The translations under genes were made by a program, and so were the position numbers. A stretch of 53,947 nt of DNA from positions 1 to 53,947 of the forward strand of contig JAPYRI010000009.1 of assembly GCA_029941135.1 (NCBI GenBank), given 5' to 3'. Below, in pieces: positions 36,518 to 45,388 of the stretch. The stretch's first letter is position 1. Each line of letters opens with the position of its first letter. The notes under the pieces were generated by a model that ran no database searches, was not told the origin of the DNA, and saw nothing but the letters and a program-made list of their open reading frames with translations. This DNA comes from Alphaproteobacteria bacterium. GTDB lineage: Bacteria > Pseudomonadota > Alphaproteobacteria > JAPYRI01.

Positions 36518-37237
36518 CTAGCGGCGTTCACCGAATAGGCGCAGCAGCATGAGGAACAAGTTGATGAAGTCGAGATAAAGCCGCAATGCACCCATGATCG
36601 CCTTCTTGCCGGCAACTTCCGAGCTGTCCATTTCAAAGTACATTTCTTTGATTTTCTGGGTGTCGTAGGCGGTGAGACCAACAAACACCAAAACACCAAT
36701 GACCGAAATGATGAAGTGCATCATGGTCGACTGCAGGAACATATTGACCACCGAAGCGATGATGATGCCGATGAGGCCCATGAACAGAAACGAGCCGAAC
36801 TTAGTCAAGTCGCGCTTGGTGGTGTAGCCATAGAGGCTCATGGCGCCAAAAGTGCCGGCGGTGATGAAAAACACCCGCGCAACACTGGCGCCCGTGTACA
36901 TGAGAAAGATAGACGCCATGGAGAGACCCATGATACCGGCGAAAATCCAGTAGGTGGTTTGTGCCGCCGAAAAGCTCATTTTATTGATGCGGGCGCTGAG
37001 GAAAATGACAAAGCCTAGCGGCGCCAATATGACAATCCACATCGTTATGGTGTTGCCAAAAATCGCATTATAAAGCGCCGGTGTTGACGCGGTGGCCAGG
37101 GCAACAATCCCGGTCAGCAGCAGACCCGACCCCATATAGTTGTATACCTTCAGCATGTAACTGCGCAGGCCTTCGTCGATATCAGCCTGGGTGCCGGTAG
37201 CCGTAGTCGAATATTGTTTCTCCATGTTGGTCGCCAT
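36518..37237 (-). CDS. Bax inhibitor-1/YccA family membrane protein
   Basis: 239 residues with seven hydrophobic segments, BI-1 (YbhL/YccA) fold. The N-terminus is hydrophilic (EKQYSTTATGTQADIDEGLR), followed by YNYMGSGLLLTGIVALATA; the C-terminus has ALRLYLDFINLFLMLLRLFG, the conserved BI-1 ending. Family roles include pH-sensitive Ca leak and FtsH interaction; function here is unproven. ATG 37237 is preceded by AAGGAG at 37249-37254. Confidence 0.93.
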   Translation of the reverse strand: MATNMEKQYSTTATGTQADIDEGLRSYMLKVYNYMGSGLLLTGIVALATASTPALYNAIFGNTITMWIVILAPLGFVIFLSARINKMSFSAAQTTYWIFAGIMGLSMASIFLMYTGASVARVFFITAGTFGAMSLYGYTTKRDLTKFGSFLFMGLIGIIIASVVNMFLQSTMMHFIISVIGVLVFVGLTAYDTQKIKEMYFEMDSSEVAGKKAIMGALRLYLDFINLFLMLLRLFGERR

Positions 37238-37361
37238 GGTGCACTCAACTCCTTTGATCAAACTGTGGTGGGTATTTTGTCAATATATTTGGTCAAATCC
37301 CAGTAAATTCAAGTGGCTGAATAATCGAACAATATCAACGCCTTATGTGACGTAAATCTAT

Positions 37362-39902
37362 TCAACCCGCGCGCAGGACCCCGGCGGGCCGGGCGCCCAG
37401 CACCCGCCAGGTGCCGATCAACCCCAAAAGCACGGTCACCGCCACCCCGGCCACCAGGGTGCCGAAGAGCGTCAGGGGCATAAAGCTCCAGGTGGCGTTC
37501 ATGGCCTGGGTCACGATAAAAAAGGCAGCCGTACTGCCGATAAGCCCGGCAATCACGGCGGTGATCACGCCCAAAATCGTATACTCCAACAGAAACGCAA
37601 AGAGCACCGAACGCCGGGTGGCCCCCAATACTTTTATCACCACCGCATCGTAAACCCGGTGCCGATGACCGGCGGCAACCGAGCCCGCCAGCACCAGCAG
37701 GCTAGCGATCAAAGTCACCAACGCCGTCGCCCGGCCGGCCAATGACACTTGATCCAGTATGTCTTCAATGGTCGCCAAAGCTTCTTTGACCCGGATGACC
37801 GTCACATTGCGGAAGCGGTCGGTGATTGTCCGAAACAACTGGTCTTCCGCATCCGCCCTCACATCGACCGTGGCGTTATGGGTATGGGGTGAGGACTCCA
37901 ACGTTCCGGGAGCGAAGATGATCGCATGATTGATCGACAGGTCGCTCCAATCGACCCGGCGCAAACTGCCGATGGTCGCGGTAATCTCGCGGCCTAATAT
38001 ATTCAAGGTCAAGGTATCGCCAACCCCGACACCAAAGCCGTGCGCTATGCCTGCGTCCAATGACAGCAGCGGCGGGCCGCTATACTCAGTATCCCACCAG
38101 TCCCCCGCTTCCAACACATTGTTGGCTGGCATGTCGCGGGCGTAGGTCATCACCCGGTCGCCGCGCACGGCCCAACGTGCTTCGGGGGCGATCTCTGCGT
38201 CTTCCACTGGTGTGCCGGCAATGCCGATGATCCGCCCCCGAATAGAGGCCGCCCGGCGGAGGCCGCTCACCCCGTCGATGCCGGTAGCAATTTTTTCAAA
38301 CTCGGCAATTTGATGCTGCTGAATATCGACAAAAAAGAACGCCGGGGCGCGCTCCGGCAACTGTTCGTCAATTTCCCGCGCGAGGTTGCCTTCGATGAGC
38401 GCAACTGTGGCCAGCAACGAGAGCCCGACCCCCATGGACAACATGACGCTCAAGGTGGCGGCCCCCGGCCGGTGCAGCGCGCCCAACGCCAAGCGCAGCA
38501 CCACCCCACCCGATCTTTGGGCCGCGCGCGCCGCTTTGGCGACCCCCCAGGACGCGCCTCGCAGCACGAGAAATGTGACCGCGACCCCACCGACAAACCA
38601 AAGGGCAAATCCCCGATCCGCCGTGGTTGCTACCGCCAAGACCGCCAATCCCGCGCCTGCAACCCCCGCGCCCAGACCATACATCCGTCCCGGCAATCGT
38701 CGCTGGCGGGCAACCAAATCCCGGAACAGACCGGCGGGTGGGACCTCACACGCGCGCCCCAACGGCCACAGCGTAAAGGCAAGGGCGGTCAAAAAGCCGT
38801 AACCGGTGGCCAACATAAGCGGGCCCGGGTAAACGCCGAAGCGGGCCTCCACCGGCAATCTGCCCGCCAGCACCTCATCCGCCACCAGGGGCAACAAGGC
38901 GCCCGCCGCCAAACCGGCGGCAATGCCGAGGGTCGCCAGCATCATGATTTGGGCGACGTAGATGCGCCCGATGTCGGCCCCTGTGGCGCCCAGGCACTTC
39001 AATGTGGCGATGGTTTCGGTTTTGCCTACCAAATAACTTTTGACCGCATTACCCACCCCCACGCCGCCGACGACGAGGGCGGATAGGCCGACCAAGGCGA
39101 GGAACACGCCAATGCGTTCAACGAACCGGCGGACCCCGGGGGCCCCATTGTCGCGCGCGCGGATGCGCCACCCGGCGCCGGGAAATCGTTCTTTTAAGCT
39201 TTCCGTCCATACGGAAGGTTGCATCGACGGCGGCAGGCGCAGGCGCGCGTGATAGCGCACCAGACTACCGGGACGGATAAGACCGGTCGGCGCCAAACTG
39301 TCTTCGTGCGCCAAAACGCGCGGACCCAGACTGAATACGTCGCCGCCCCGGTCTGGCTCGCGGACGACCGTGGCGGTCACCTCGAACGCGATGTCTCCGA
39401 CCGTGAATTGATCGCCGATCTTGAGGCCAAAGCGTTCCAGCAGGGAGGGATCAACGGCGGCCCCCCAGGCGCCTTCCCGTTTTTTCACGGCCTCAGAAAC
39501 CGATAATGGCGGATCGAGGACCACATCGCCATAAAGAGGATATGCCCCATCGACCGCCTTCAGTTCGACGAGTGACCGGGCCTCATCGTCGGGGCTGTAA
39601 GCCATGGCCCGCATTTTAGCCACCACCGATACTTGACCGGCGGCTTCAAAAAAGGCGCGCTCATCCGGGGTCGGACGCCGTTGGGTGAGCCGCAGTTCCA
39701 CATCGCCGCCCAAGAGCGCGGCGCCGTCCGCCTCCAATCCTTTAACAATCCCGGCAGACAGCGACCCAACCCCGGCGATGGCGGCGACGCCGAGCGCCAG
39801 ACATAAGAGGAAAATACGAAACCCCTGGAGACCGCCGCGCATCTCCCGGCACGCAAGGCGCAAGGCCAATCCAACCGTCGTGGTCATGCTGAGTTTATCC
39901 AT
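37362..39902 (-). CDS. ABC transporter permease, YbbP-like
   Basis: 846-residue permease of the FtsX/MacB fold. It has an N-terminal membrane helix (FRIFLLCLALGVAAIAGVGS), a MacB-type periplasmic domain, and two FtsX blocks (about residues 250-370 and 720-840, the second containing ATRRSVLFAFLLEYTILG). This layout matches YbbP. Starts at 39902 (overlapping the ATPase stop) or 39887 are both possible. With YbbA and a TesA-type esterase nearby it forms the conserved tesA-ybbA-ybbP group, linked to lipid or lipoprotein handling in the envelope by analogy only. Confidence 0.9.
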   Translation of the reverse strand: MDKLSMTTTVGLALRLACREMRGGLQGFRIFLLCLALGVAAIAGVGSLSAGIVKGLEADGAALLGGDVELRLTQRRPTPDERAFFEAAGQVSVVAKMRAMAYSPDDEARSLVELKAVDGAYPLYGDVVLDPPLSVSEAVKKREGAWGAAVDPSLLERFGLKIGDQFTVGDIAFEVTATVVREPDRGGDVFSLGPRVLAHEDSLAPTGLIRPGSLVRYHARLRLPPSMQPSVWTESLKERFPGAGWRIRARDNGAPGVRRFVERIGVFLALVGLSALVVGGVGVGNAVKSYLVGKTETIATLKCLGATGADIGRIYVAQIMMLATLGIAAGLAAGALLPLVADEVLAGRLPVEARFGVYPGPLMLATGYGFLTALAFTLWPLGRACEVPPAGLFRDLVARQRRLPGRMYGLGAGVAGAGLAVLAVATTADRGFALWFVGGVAVTFLVLRGASWGVAKAARAAQRSGGVVLRLALGALHRPGAATLSVMLSMGVGLSLLATVALIEGNLAREIDEQLPERAPAFFFVDIQQHQIAEFEKIATGIDGVSGLRRAASIRGRIIGIAGTPVEDAEIAPEARWAVRGDRVMTYARDMPANNVLEAGDWWDTEYSGPPLLSLDAGIAHGFGVGVGDTLTLNILGREITATIGSLRRVDWSDLSINHAIIFAPGTLESSPHTHNATVDVRADAEDQLFRTITDRFRNVTVIRVKEALATIEDILDQVSLAGRATALVTLIASLLVLAGSVAAGHRHRVYDAVVIKVLGATRRSVLFAFLLEYTILGVITAVIAGLIGSTAAFFIVTQAMNATWSFMPLTLFGTLVAGVAVTVLLGLIGTWRVLGARPAGVLRAG

Positions 39903-40617
39903 GCGCATCCACACCATTGACGATGAGGCCATCGCGCATTTGCACAACCCGGTCGCAGCGCGCCGCCAAGGCTTCGTCATGGGTAATGAGCAACAGGGTA
40001 GTGTCGAGAGCGTCCTGGAGCGACAGCATCAGATCGATGATCTGCGCGCCGGTGTCCCCATCCAGATTGCCGGTGGGCTCGTCCGCCAACAACAACTTAG
40101 GCCGCCCCGCCACCGCGCGGGCGAGTGCCACCCGTTGCTGCTCGCCGCCCGAGAGCTGACCTGGGTAATGACTTTCGCGCACGCCTAGTCCGACGGCCTC
40201 CAACTGCGTACGTGCCACCTCAAAGGGATCTGGAACCCCGGCAAACTCTAGCGGCACGGCGACGTTTTCCAATGCCGTCATGGTGGGAATCAGGTGAAAC
40301 GACTGAAATACAATGCCGACGGTGCCGCGCCGAAACAGGGCCAATTGGTCCTCATTCAGGGTCTCGAGCGCTTTCCCCGCTACCCGAACCACGCCCGATG
40401 TGGGCCGCTCCAGCCCGGCAATAACCGACATGAGGCTCGATTTCCCCGAACCCGATGGGCCGACCAAGCCAACTGCTTCGCCCGACTCCAAATCAAGATC
40501 GATGCCGCGCAAAATATTGACCGCACCGGCGCCACTGTCCAAGGTAAGGGTCACGTCGCGAAGTTGGATCATGCGGTCCGGCTGATGTGCACTTTGCTTA
40601 TTCATGAAACCCGTCAT
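39895..40617 (-). CDS. ABC transporter ATP-binding protein, YbbA/LolD-like
   Basis: 240 residues. Walker A is GPSGSGKSSLM, signature LSGGEQQRVALARA, Walker B KLLLADEPTGNLDGD; the TGNLD wording is typical of the LolD/MacB/YbbA branch. The longest frame starts at 40617; ATG 40605 is an alternative. It overlaps the start of the YbbP-like permease gene and is divergent from the esterase gene. Confidence 0.92.
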   Translation of the reverse strand: MTGFMNKQSAHQPDRMIQLRDVTLTLDSGAGAVNILRGIDLDLESGEAVGLVGPSGSGKSSLMSVIAGLERPTSGVVRVAGKALETLNEDQLALFRRGTVGIVFQSFHLIPTMTALENVAVPLEFAGVPDPFEVARTQLEAVGLGVRESHYPGQLSGGEQQRVALARAVAGRPKLLLADEPTGNLDGDTGAQIIDLMLSLQDALDTTLLLITHDEALAARCDRVVQMRDGLIVNGVDAHG

Positions 40618-40635
40618 ACTCCCCGTGGATCGCTG

Positions 40636-41316
40636 ATGCTCTTAATCAAAATCTTTCGCAAGTTCAGCCGTACTTCTTATAGCAGCCTCTTCGTGGGCGT
40701 CACGCTCACGATTATATTGGTGGTGCAAGCGGTTGCAGCAACGACGAGCGCCGACAACGAGATTAGGGTCCTTGCCTTTGGCGACAGTCTGACCGCCGGA
40801 TATGGGCTGCCCAAGACCGATAGCTTCCCGGCAAAGCTTGAGACATCGTTGCGCGCTCGCGGCATAAACGTGACCGTCACGAACGCGGGCGTCTCGGGCG
40901 ACACGACCGCCGGTGGTCGCGCCCGCCTCGATTGGGCGCTCGCCGGTCGTCCGCATTTGGTGATTGTTGAATTGGGCGCAAACGATGCCTTACGCGGCCT
41001 GCCTCCGGCCACCACTTGGCAAAATTTGGACGACATCCTCACGCGGCTCAAACAACGCAATATTGCTGTATTGCTGACCGGGATGATGGCACCGCCCAAC
41101 TATGGTGATCAGTTCGCCGAGGTGTTCGATAGCATTTACCCGCGCCTCGCCGAGCGCCATGGGGTAGCGCTGTATCCATTTTTTCTGGAAGGCGTCGCCT
41201 CTGACCCTAAACTCAATCAGTCCGACGGCATTCACCCGACCGCCGAGGGGGTGGACATCATCATTGAACGCATGCTGCCCGATGTACTGGAGCTGATCGC
41301 CGCCATTGTCCCCTAA
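40636..41316 (+). CDS. tesA: TesA-like GDSL arylesterase/lysophospholipase
   Basis: SGNH hydrolase of 226 residues exported by an N-terminal signal (YSSLFVGVTLTIILVVQAVA). Block I AFGDSLTAGYGL carries the catalytic Ser, block III ELGANDALRGL the oxyanion Asn, and block V SDGIHPTAEG the Asp-His pair. Relatives hydrolyse thioesters, aryl esters and lysophospholipids. Start ATG 40636 is used; a longer frame from 40294 overlaps ybbA and is rejected. The next gene (phosphatase) converges 10 bases away. Confidence 0.92.
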   Translation: MLLIKIFRKFSRTSYSSLFVGVTLTIILVVQAVAATTSADNEIRVLAFGDSLTAGYGLPKTDSFPAKLETSLRARGINVTVTNAGVSGDTTAGGRARLDWALAGRPHLVIVELGANDALRGLPPATTWQNLDDILTRLKQRNIAVLLTGMMAPPNYGDQFAEVFDSIYPRLAERHGVALYPFFLEGVASDPKLNQSDGIHPTAEGVDIIIERMLPDVLELIAAIVP

Positions 41317-41326
41317 ACGGCAGTTT

Positions 41327-41800
41327 TCACAAATGGCGCGCGCGGATGTGCGCGATCAACCCCTCGGACGCGGCCTCAATCAAATCGAGGACATGATCGA
41401 AACCACTCTCGCCGCCATAGTATGGGTCCGGCACATCGGTTGCGTCTAAATCAGACGCGAACTCCAAAAACAATTGTACCCGCGCGGTGCCGTCCTTCAC
41501 CGCCGCGTCCACCATGTCATTGAGGTTATCCCGGTCCATGGCGAGTATGTAGTCAAACTCGGTAAAATCAGACGGGCGTACTTTTCGGCTTCGCACGTAG
41601 CTGATATCGATGCCCCGGTCTCTGGCAGCACTGACCGACCGCGGATCCGGCGGATTGCCCGCATGCCAGCCGTGGGTCCCCGCCGAGTCGACCGATACCT
41701 GGCCCTCCAGACCCTGGGCCGCAAGATGATGCTGGAACACGCCTTCAGCGGTGGGCGAGCGGCAGATGTTGCCCATGCAGACGAAAAGAACTTTGACCAT
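41327..41800 (-). CDS. Low-molecular-weight protein-tyrosine phosphatase
   Basis: 157 residues. The P-loop VCMGNICRSPTAEG (C-x5-R-S) and the general-acid DPYYGG loop near the C-terminus are both intact. It dephosphorylates phosphotyrosine, or in some relatives phosphoarginine. ATG 41800 (MVKVLFVCMG) is the family start; the in-frame extension to 41995 lies inside the divergent sirtuin gene. The divergent starts are only 46 bases apart. Confidence 0.95.
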   Translation of the reverse strand: MVKVLFVCMGNICRSPTAEGVFQHHLAAQGLEGQVSVDSAGTHGWHAGNPPDPRSVSAARDRGIDISYVRSRKVRPSDFTEFDYILAMDRDNLNDMVDAAVKDGTARVQLFLEFASDLDATDVPDPYYGGESGFDHVLDLIEAASEGLIAHIRARHL

Positions 41801-41846
41801 ATTTACCTGGAGTGCGAATTGCCGGAGCGGTTTGCTTAAGACTATT

Positions 41847-42566
41847 ATGACTGCCATGAAAGACAAGCGTATCGTCATATTGACCGGCGCCGGGGTGTCC
41901 GCCGAATCGGGTCTCGGCACGTTCCGCGATAAGGACGGCCTGTGGACCAAATACGACTTGAACGATGTGGCAACACCGGAGGGTTTCGCCCGCAATCCCG
42001 AGTTCGTTCATAATTTTTATAACCAGCGGCGGCAGAATCTGGTCGATGCCACCCCAAATGCAGCCCACCACGCGCTGGGTCGTTTGGAATCCGAGTTTCC
42101 CGGCGACGTGCTGGTGGTCACCCAAAACATCGACCGCCTGCACGAAATGGGGGGCTCAAAAAACGTCCTTCATATGCACGGTGAAATGCTCAAATCCCGC
42201 TGCGATTTCTGCCAGCATGTTATCCACTGGGAAGGCGACCTCAACTTGGCAATGCGCTGCGAACAATGCGGGACAGCCGGCGCCATGCGGCCCCACGTGG
42301 TGTGGTTCGGCGAAATGCCTTTCTACATGGACGACATTCAACACGCGCTGGATCTCTGTGACCTGTTCCTCTCGATCGGCACCTCCGGCAATGTCTACCC
42401 GGCCGCCGGGTTCGTCGCGCAAGTCCGTCACAGGGGCACGGCGCATACGGTCGAGCTCAATCTGGAGCCATCCGAAGGCAGTGCCCTATTTCATGACAGT
42501 GTCCTCGGCCCAGCGACGGAGGTGGTGCCATCCTATGTCGATGATCTGCTGGCGAACGGATGGTAA
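41847..42566 (+). CDS. cobB: Sirtuin NAD-dependent deacylase
   Basis: NAD-dependent lysine deacylase, 239 residues. Visible motifs: GAGVSAESGLGTFRD, TQNIDRLHE, catalytic HGEM, zinc cysteines in CDFC...CEQC, and VWFGEMPF. The FYNQRRQNL segment keeps the Tyr-x-x-Arg pair that in class III sirtuins (E. coli CobB, SIRT5) favours succinyl/malonyl substrates. ATG 41847 or 41856 may be the start. The stop overlaps the start of the broken uracil-DNA-glycosylase-like gene. Confidence 0.95.
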   Translation: MTAMKDKRIVILTGAGVSAESGLGTFRDKDGLWTKYDLNDVATPEGFARNPEFVHNFYNQRRQNLVDATPNAAHHALGRLESEFPGDVLVVTQNIDRLHEMGGSKNVLHMHGEMLKSRCDFCQHVIHWEGDLNLAMRCEQCGTAGAMRPHVVWFGEMPFYMDDIQHALDLCDLFLSIGTSGNVYPAAGFVAQVRHRGTAHTVELNLEPSEGSALFHDSVLGPATEVVPSYVDDLLANGW

Positions 42567-43152
42567 CCCCCGCTCTTGATTCTTTTGCGCAGGTTCTTGA
42601 GCAAGCGCGCGCCTGCAAAGCATGCGCCGAACACTTGCCTTTGGGACCGAGACCGGTACTGCGTGCGGCCGCCACCGCGCGACTACTGATTATCGACCAG
42701 GCCCCCGGAACAAAAGTGCATGAAACCGGCATTCCGTGGAATGATCCCTCGGGGAATCGCTTGCGTGCTTGGCTTGATCCCGACCGGGATACATTTTACG
42801 ACGAAAATCGCATCGCCATTATGCCCATGGGGTTCTGCTACCCGGGCCGCAATCCAAAGGGCGGTGACAATCCGCCACGCCCTGAATGCGCCCCCCTGTG
42901 GCACCAACGCCTCTTAGCCCTACTGCCCGAATTGCAACTCACCCAGCTTGTCGGAGGCTACGCGCAAAAATATCATTTGGGCGCACGCAACAAAAAGACG
43001 TGACCGAGACCGTGGGTCGGTGAGAGTATGGCCCCCGGTTCATACCGACACCTCACCCCAGTTGGCGGGTGAATGGCTGGCTGAAGCGCAACCCCTGGTT
43101 CGAAGCGGATCTGGTGCCCGCCTTGCGCAAATCGGTCCATCGCCTGTTGTAA
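42560..43152 (+). pseudogene. Uracil-DNA glycosylase-family protein, frameshifted
   Basis: The first frame (42560-43003) has the UDG-superfamily pattern: ACKACAEHLPLG, LLIIDQAPGTKVHETGIPWN, and MGFCYPGR. It breaks after KYHLGARNKKT. From 43000 another frame gives VTETVGR, an in-frame TGA (43021-43023), then EYGPRFIPTPHPSWR and NPWFEADLVPALR to TAA at 43152. HPSWR is the C-terminal active-site motif of this family, so the two parts were one gene of about 198 codons. One lost base near the A5 run (42992-42996) and a 3-base loss that created the TGA would explain both lesions. The predicted product ends before the catalytic C-terminal motif. Confidence 0.8.
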
Positions 43153-43213
43153 GAGACTTCCACTAGGCCCAATGTAGCGGCTGTAGTCGATGAAGCGACT
43201 GGAGGGAATGCCA

Positions 43214-43504
43214 ATGGCAACAAAATTAGGGGGGGATGATCGCAACGCGGCTCTGGCCGAACTCACCGGCTGGCGCGATGTGGACGGCCGGGATGCAATT
43301 ACCAAAACATTTGTATTTGCCGATTTCAATGAGGCGTTTGGGTTCATGTCCAGGATCGCTTGTCTGGCCGAAAAAATGGACCACCATCCGGAATGGTTCA
43401 ATGTCTACAAAACCGTGGACGTAACTTTGAGCACCCATGACGCGGGCGGTGTGACCGAGTTGGATATCAAATTGGCGACTGCCATGAACGGTTATGCCCG
43501 CTAA
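43214..43504 (+). CDS. Pterin-4a-carbinolamine dehydratase
   Basis: 96 residues, PCD/DCoH family; recycles 4a-hydroxytetrahydropterin or assists related hydrations. The active-site motif [13 protein letters not shown] is intact, as is the terminal AxxMNGYAR region. ATG 43214 is chosen because GGAGG (43201-43205) sits 8 bases before it, whereas ATG 43208 directly abuts that site. No aromatic amino-acid hydroxylase gene is in the window. It overlaps the DUF1232 gene by 11 bases. Confidence 0.92.
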   Translation: MATKLGGDDRNAALAELTGWRDVDGRDAITKTFVFADFNEAFGFMSRIACLAEKMDHHPEWFNVYKTVDVTLSTHDAGGVTELDIKLATAMNGYAR

Positions 43505-43868
43505 CAGTCCCAACCTTCCAGTACCGGTCAATCCGGCAGAACAGAAACAGCAGGAAGCCCTAGTCCGGGTGCGATTTTGGCGAAAAGCGAAAAAGCTGGC
43601 CGGGCGCCTCCCGTTCGCAAGTGATTTGTTAACGGCCTATTATTGCGCCATGGACCCCACCACCCCGCGCAAGGTGCGCGTTATTTTGATGGCGGCACTC
43701 GCCTACTTCGTCGTGCCGACCGACATGATCCCCGATTTCATCGCAGGTCTTGGCTACACTGACGACGCGACCGTCCTGATGGCTGCATTAGGGACCGTGC
43801 GCCAACACGTCCACCCCAGGCACCGCGACCAGGCTGAAATCGCACTCGACGGAGCAGATGCGAACTAA
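43494..43868 (+). CDS. DUF1232 (YkvA-like) protein
   Basis: 124 residues with the family core: [20 protein letters not shown], then [27 protein letters not shown]. The P.D.IPDF...GY.DD pattern defines DUF1232. A hydrophobic segment ([12 protein letters not shown]) suggests membrane association. Function unknown. It overlaps the upstream PCD gene and is followed after 19 bases by the frameshifted RidA-like gene. Confidence 0.88.
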   Translation: MPANSPNLPVPVNPAEQKQQEALVRVRFWRKAKKLAGRLPFASDLLTAYYCAMDPTTPRKVRVILMAALAYFVVPTDMIPDFIAGLGYTDDATVLMAALGTVRQHVHPRHRDQAEIALDGADAN

Positions 43869-43887
43869 AACAAGGAACACTGAATAG

Positions 43888-44369
43888 ATGTCAACATCGA
43901 ACAGCGGCTGGAACAACTCGGAATCATTGTTTTCGATCCGCCCGCAGCCATTGGCAACTTCACCGCCGACACTGTTCATAACAATGTCCTCTATGTTTCA
44001 GGTACTTACGGCACAGTGAAAAACGATCAAAGTGTTGACGTCATTCCAAAAGCCGGAAAACTCGGTACGGAATTGACCGTTGAGGGTGGCTATGCGTCCG
44101 CGCGACAGATGGCGCTCAATCAACTGGCGATGGCCAAAGCGTTTATGGGAAGTCTCGACAAATTGATCAGCCCCATTCTGTTGGTCGGCTATGTAAATGC
44201 GGCGCCGGGGTTCCAAGATGCGCCGTCCGTTCTGAACGGTGCGTCTGATCTATTGATAGAGATCTTTGGCACCGACCTTAGACGGCACGCCCGCATGGCT
44301 CTCTATCAACACGAGCTTGCCCGCAATGCACCGATCGCGGGCGAGATTATGTTCGCTGTCAAAACTTGA
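43888..44369 (+). pseudogene. RidA/YjgF-family protein with frameshift at codons 2-3
   Basis: From about 43890 one frame reads NIEQRLEQLGIIVFDPPAAI, then NVLYVSGTYG, then NGASDLLIEIFGTDLRRHAR to the stop at 44369. This is a complete RidA-like fold (the long YjgF subgroup, about 160 residues). That frame has no ATG, GTG or TTG before GTG 44016, which would delete the first 42 residues. An ATG at 43888 sits at the right place but one base out of frame: one extra A in the AA at 43893-43894 would give MSNIEQRLEQLG. The gene is therefore either broken or mis-sequenced by one base. Confidence 0.7.
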
Positions 44370-44407
44370 CAATTGACATGAACGATTAAGACCCATCCCG
44401 CGACGGG

Positions 44408-45337
44408 CTAGGTTGGGGGTACCGCCGTTTTAGGTTTGCCAAGGACCGCTTCGCGCCGGGCGATGTAAAGTGTCGAACCGACAATCACAACCCCCCCAGC
44501 CACGGTCCATACATCCGGAATTTCCGCGAAAAAATAAAATCCGGCGATCGCCGCGAACAGCAGGCGCATAAACCCGTAAGGCGCGAGCTCACTCGCATCA
44601 GCGATGGCGAGACCCTGGATGTACGCGCCCTGGGCAGCAACGCCAAAAGTGGACAGCAACACCAGTAATCCCAGATCCTCCCAACTGGGGGTGACCCAGG
44701 TGTATATGGCTGGCCCGATAGTGATCATTGACGCGATCATGCCATAGTAAAAGATCACCACGACCGGGTCGTCATCAGCAAGAAGCCGTTTGATCATGAT
44801 GATGCTAGTGCCGAAGAAGAATGCACTGCCTAAGGCGACGAAGGATGCTAACTCAATATCACCTGTGGGCCGCAGCATGATCAGTACGCCAACGAAACCG
44901 ATCGCCGTTGCTGTCCAGCGGCGCGCCCTTACCGTTTCCCCCAATATAAGGGCTGCCAAGACCAATACGAACAAAGGCCCAGCAAACGAGATGGCGATCG
45001 CGGTCGCCATGGGCAAATGAATGACCGCATAAAATCCACACAATTGCGCGCCTGCACTGGACCCGCCGCGTGCCAAATGAAACCACGGCCGGCGACTCCA
45101 CATGCCGCCTTCACTCTTTCTCAAAACAAATGGAAGAGTGACCAACAGGCCAATAAACGAGCGAAAAAACCCGATCTCGAAGACGCCGATGCGCGGACCC
45201 AGGTATTTGACCGTCGTTACCATGCCGGTCATGAATACGGTCGACACCAGAACCCATAGAATGCCGCGCACGCTCGCGCTTTGCCACGCGGGCGGTTTTT
45301 CTTCAATAGGCGCCGGCTCGTCCGTTTGTTTGGTCAT
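44408..45337 (-). CDS. DMT-superfamily transporter (EamA type)
   Basis: 309 residues with ten hydrophobic segments in two EamA repeats. The first half shows YLGPRIGVFEIGFFRSFIG and MATAIAISFAGPLFVLVLAA; the second half ends YFFAEIPDVWTVAGGVVIVG. Relatives export metabolites or amino acids; substrate unknown. Flanked by the RidA-like gene (convergent) and the CoA-transferase genes (same strand). Confidence 0.9.
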   Translation of the reverse strand: MTKQTDEPAPIEEKPPAWQSASVRGILWVLVSTVFMTGMVTTVKYLGPRIGVFEIGFFRSFIGLLVTLPFVLRKSEGGMWSRRPWFHLARGGSSAGAQLCGFYAVIHLPMATAIAISFAGPLFVLVLAALILGETVRARRWTATAIGFVGVLIMLRPTGDIELASFVALGSAFFFGTSIIMIKRLLADDDPVVVIFYYGMIASMITIGPAIYTWVTPSWEDLGLLVLLSTFGVAAQGAYIQGLAIADASELAPYGFMRLLFAAIAGFYFFAEIPDVWTVAGGVVIVGSTLYIARREAVLGKPKTAVPPT

Positions 45338-45388
45338 GGGATGCTCAAAGCTCCCGCTTCGAGCGAAAGAATGCCCGCGGCAAAGAAA

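Noticed and set aside
37255-37283. TTGACA at 37283-37278 with TGATCA as a promoter for the Bax-inhibitor gene
   Set aside because: Transcription would start within the ribosome binding site, leaving no usable leader.
38310-39086. 258-codon plus-strand frame inside the YbbP-like permease
   Set aside because: Antisense shadow; repetitive Arg/Gln/Gly wording without a domain.
43021-43023. TGA in the UDG-like gene as a selenocysteine codon
   Set aside because: The residue is not a Cys position in the family, a frameshift precedes it, and no SECIS-like hairpin follows directly.
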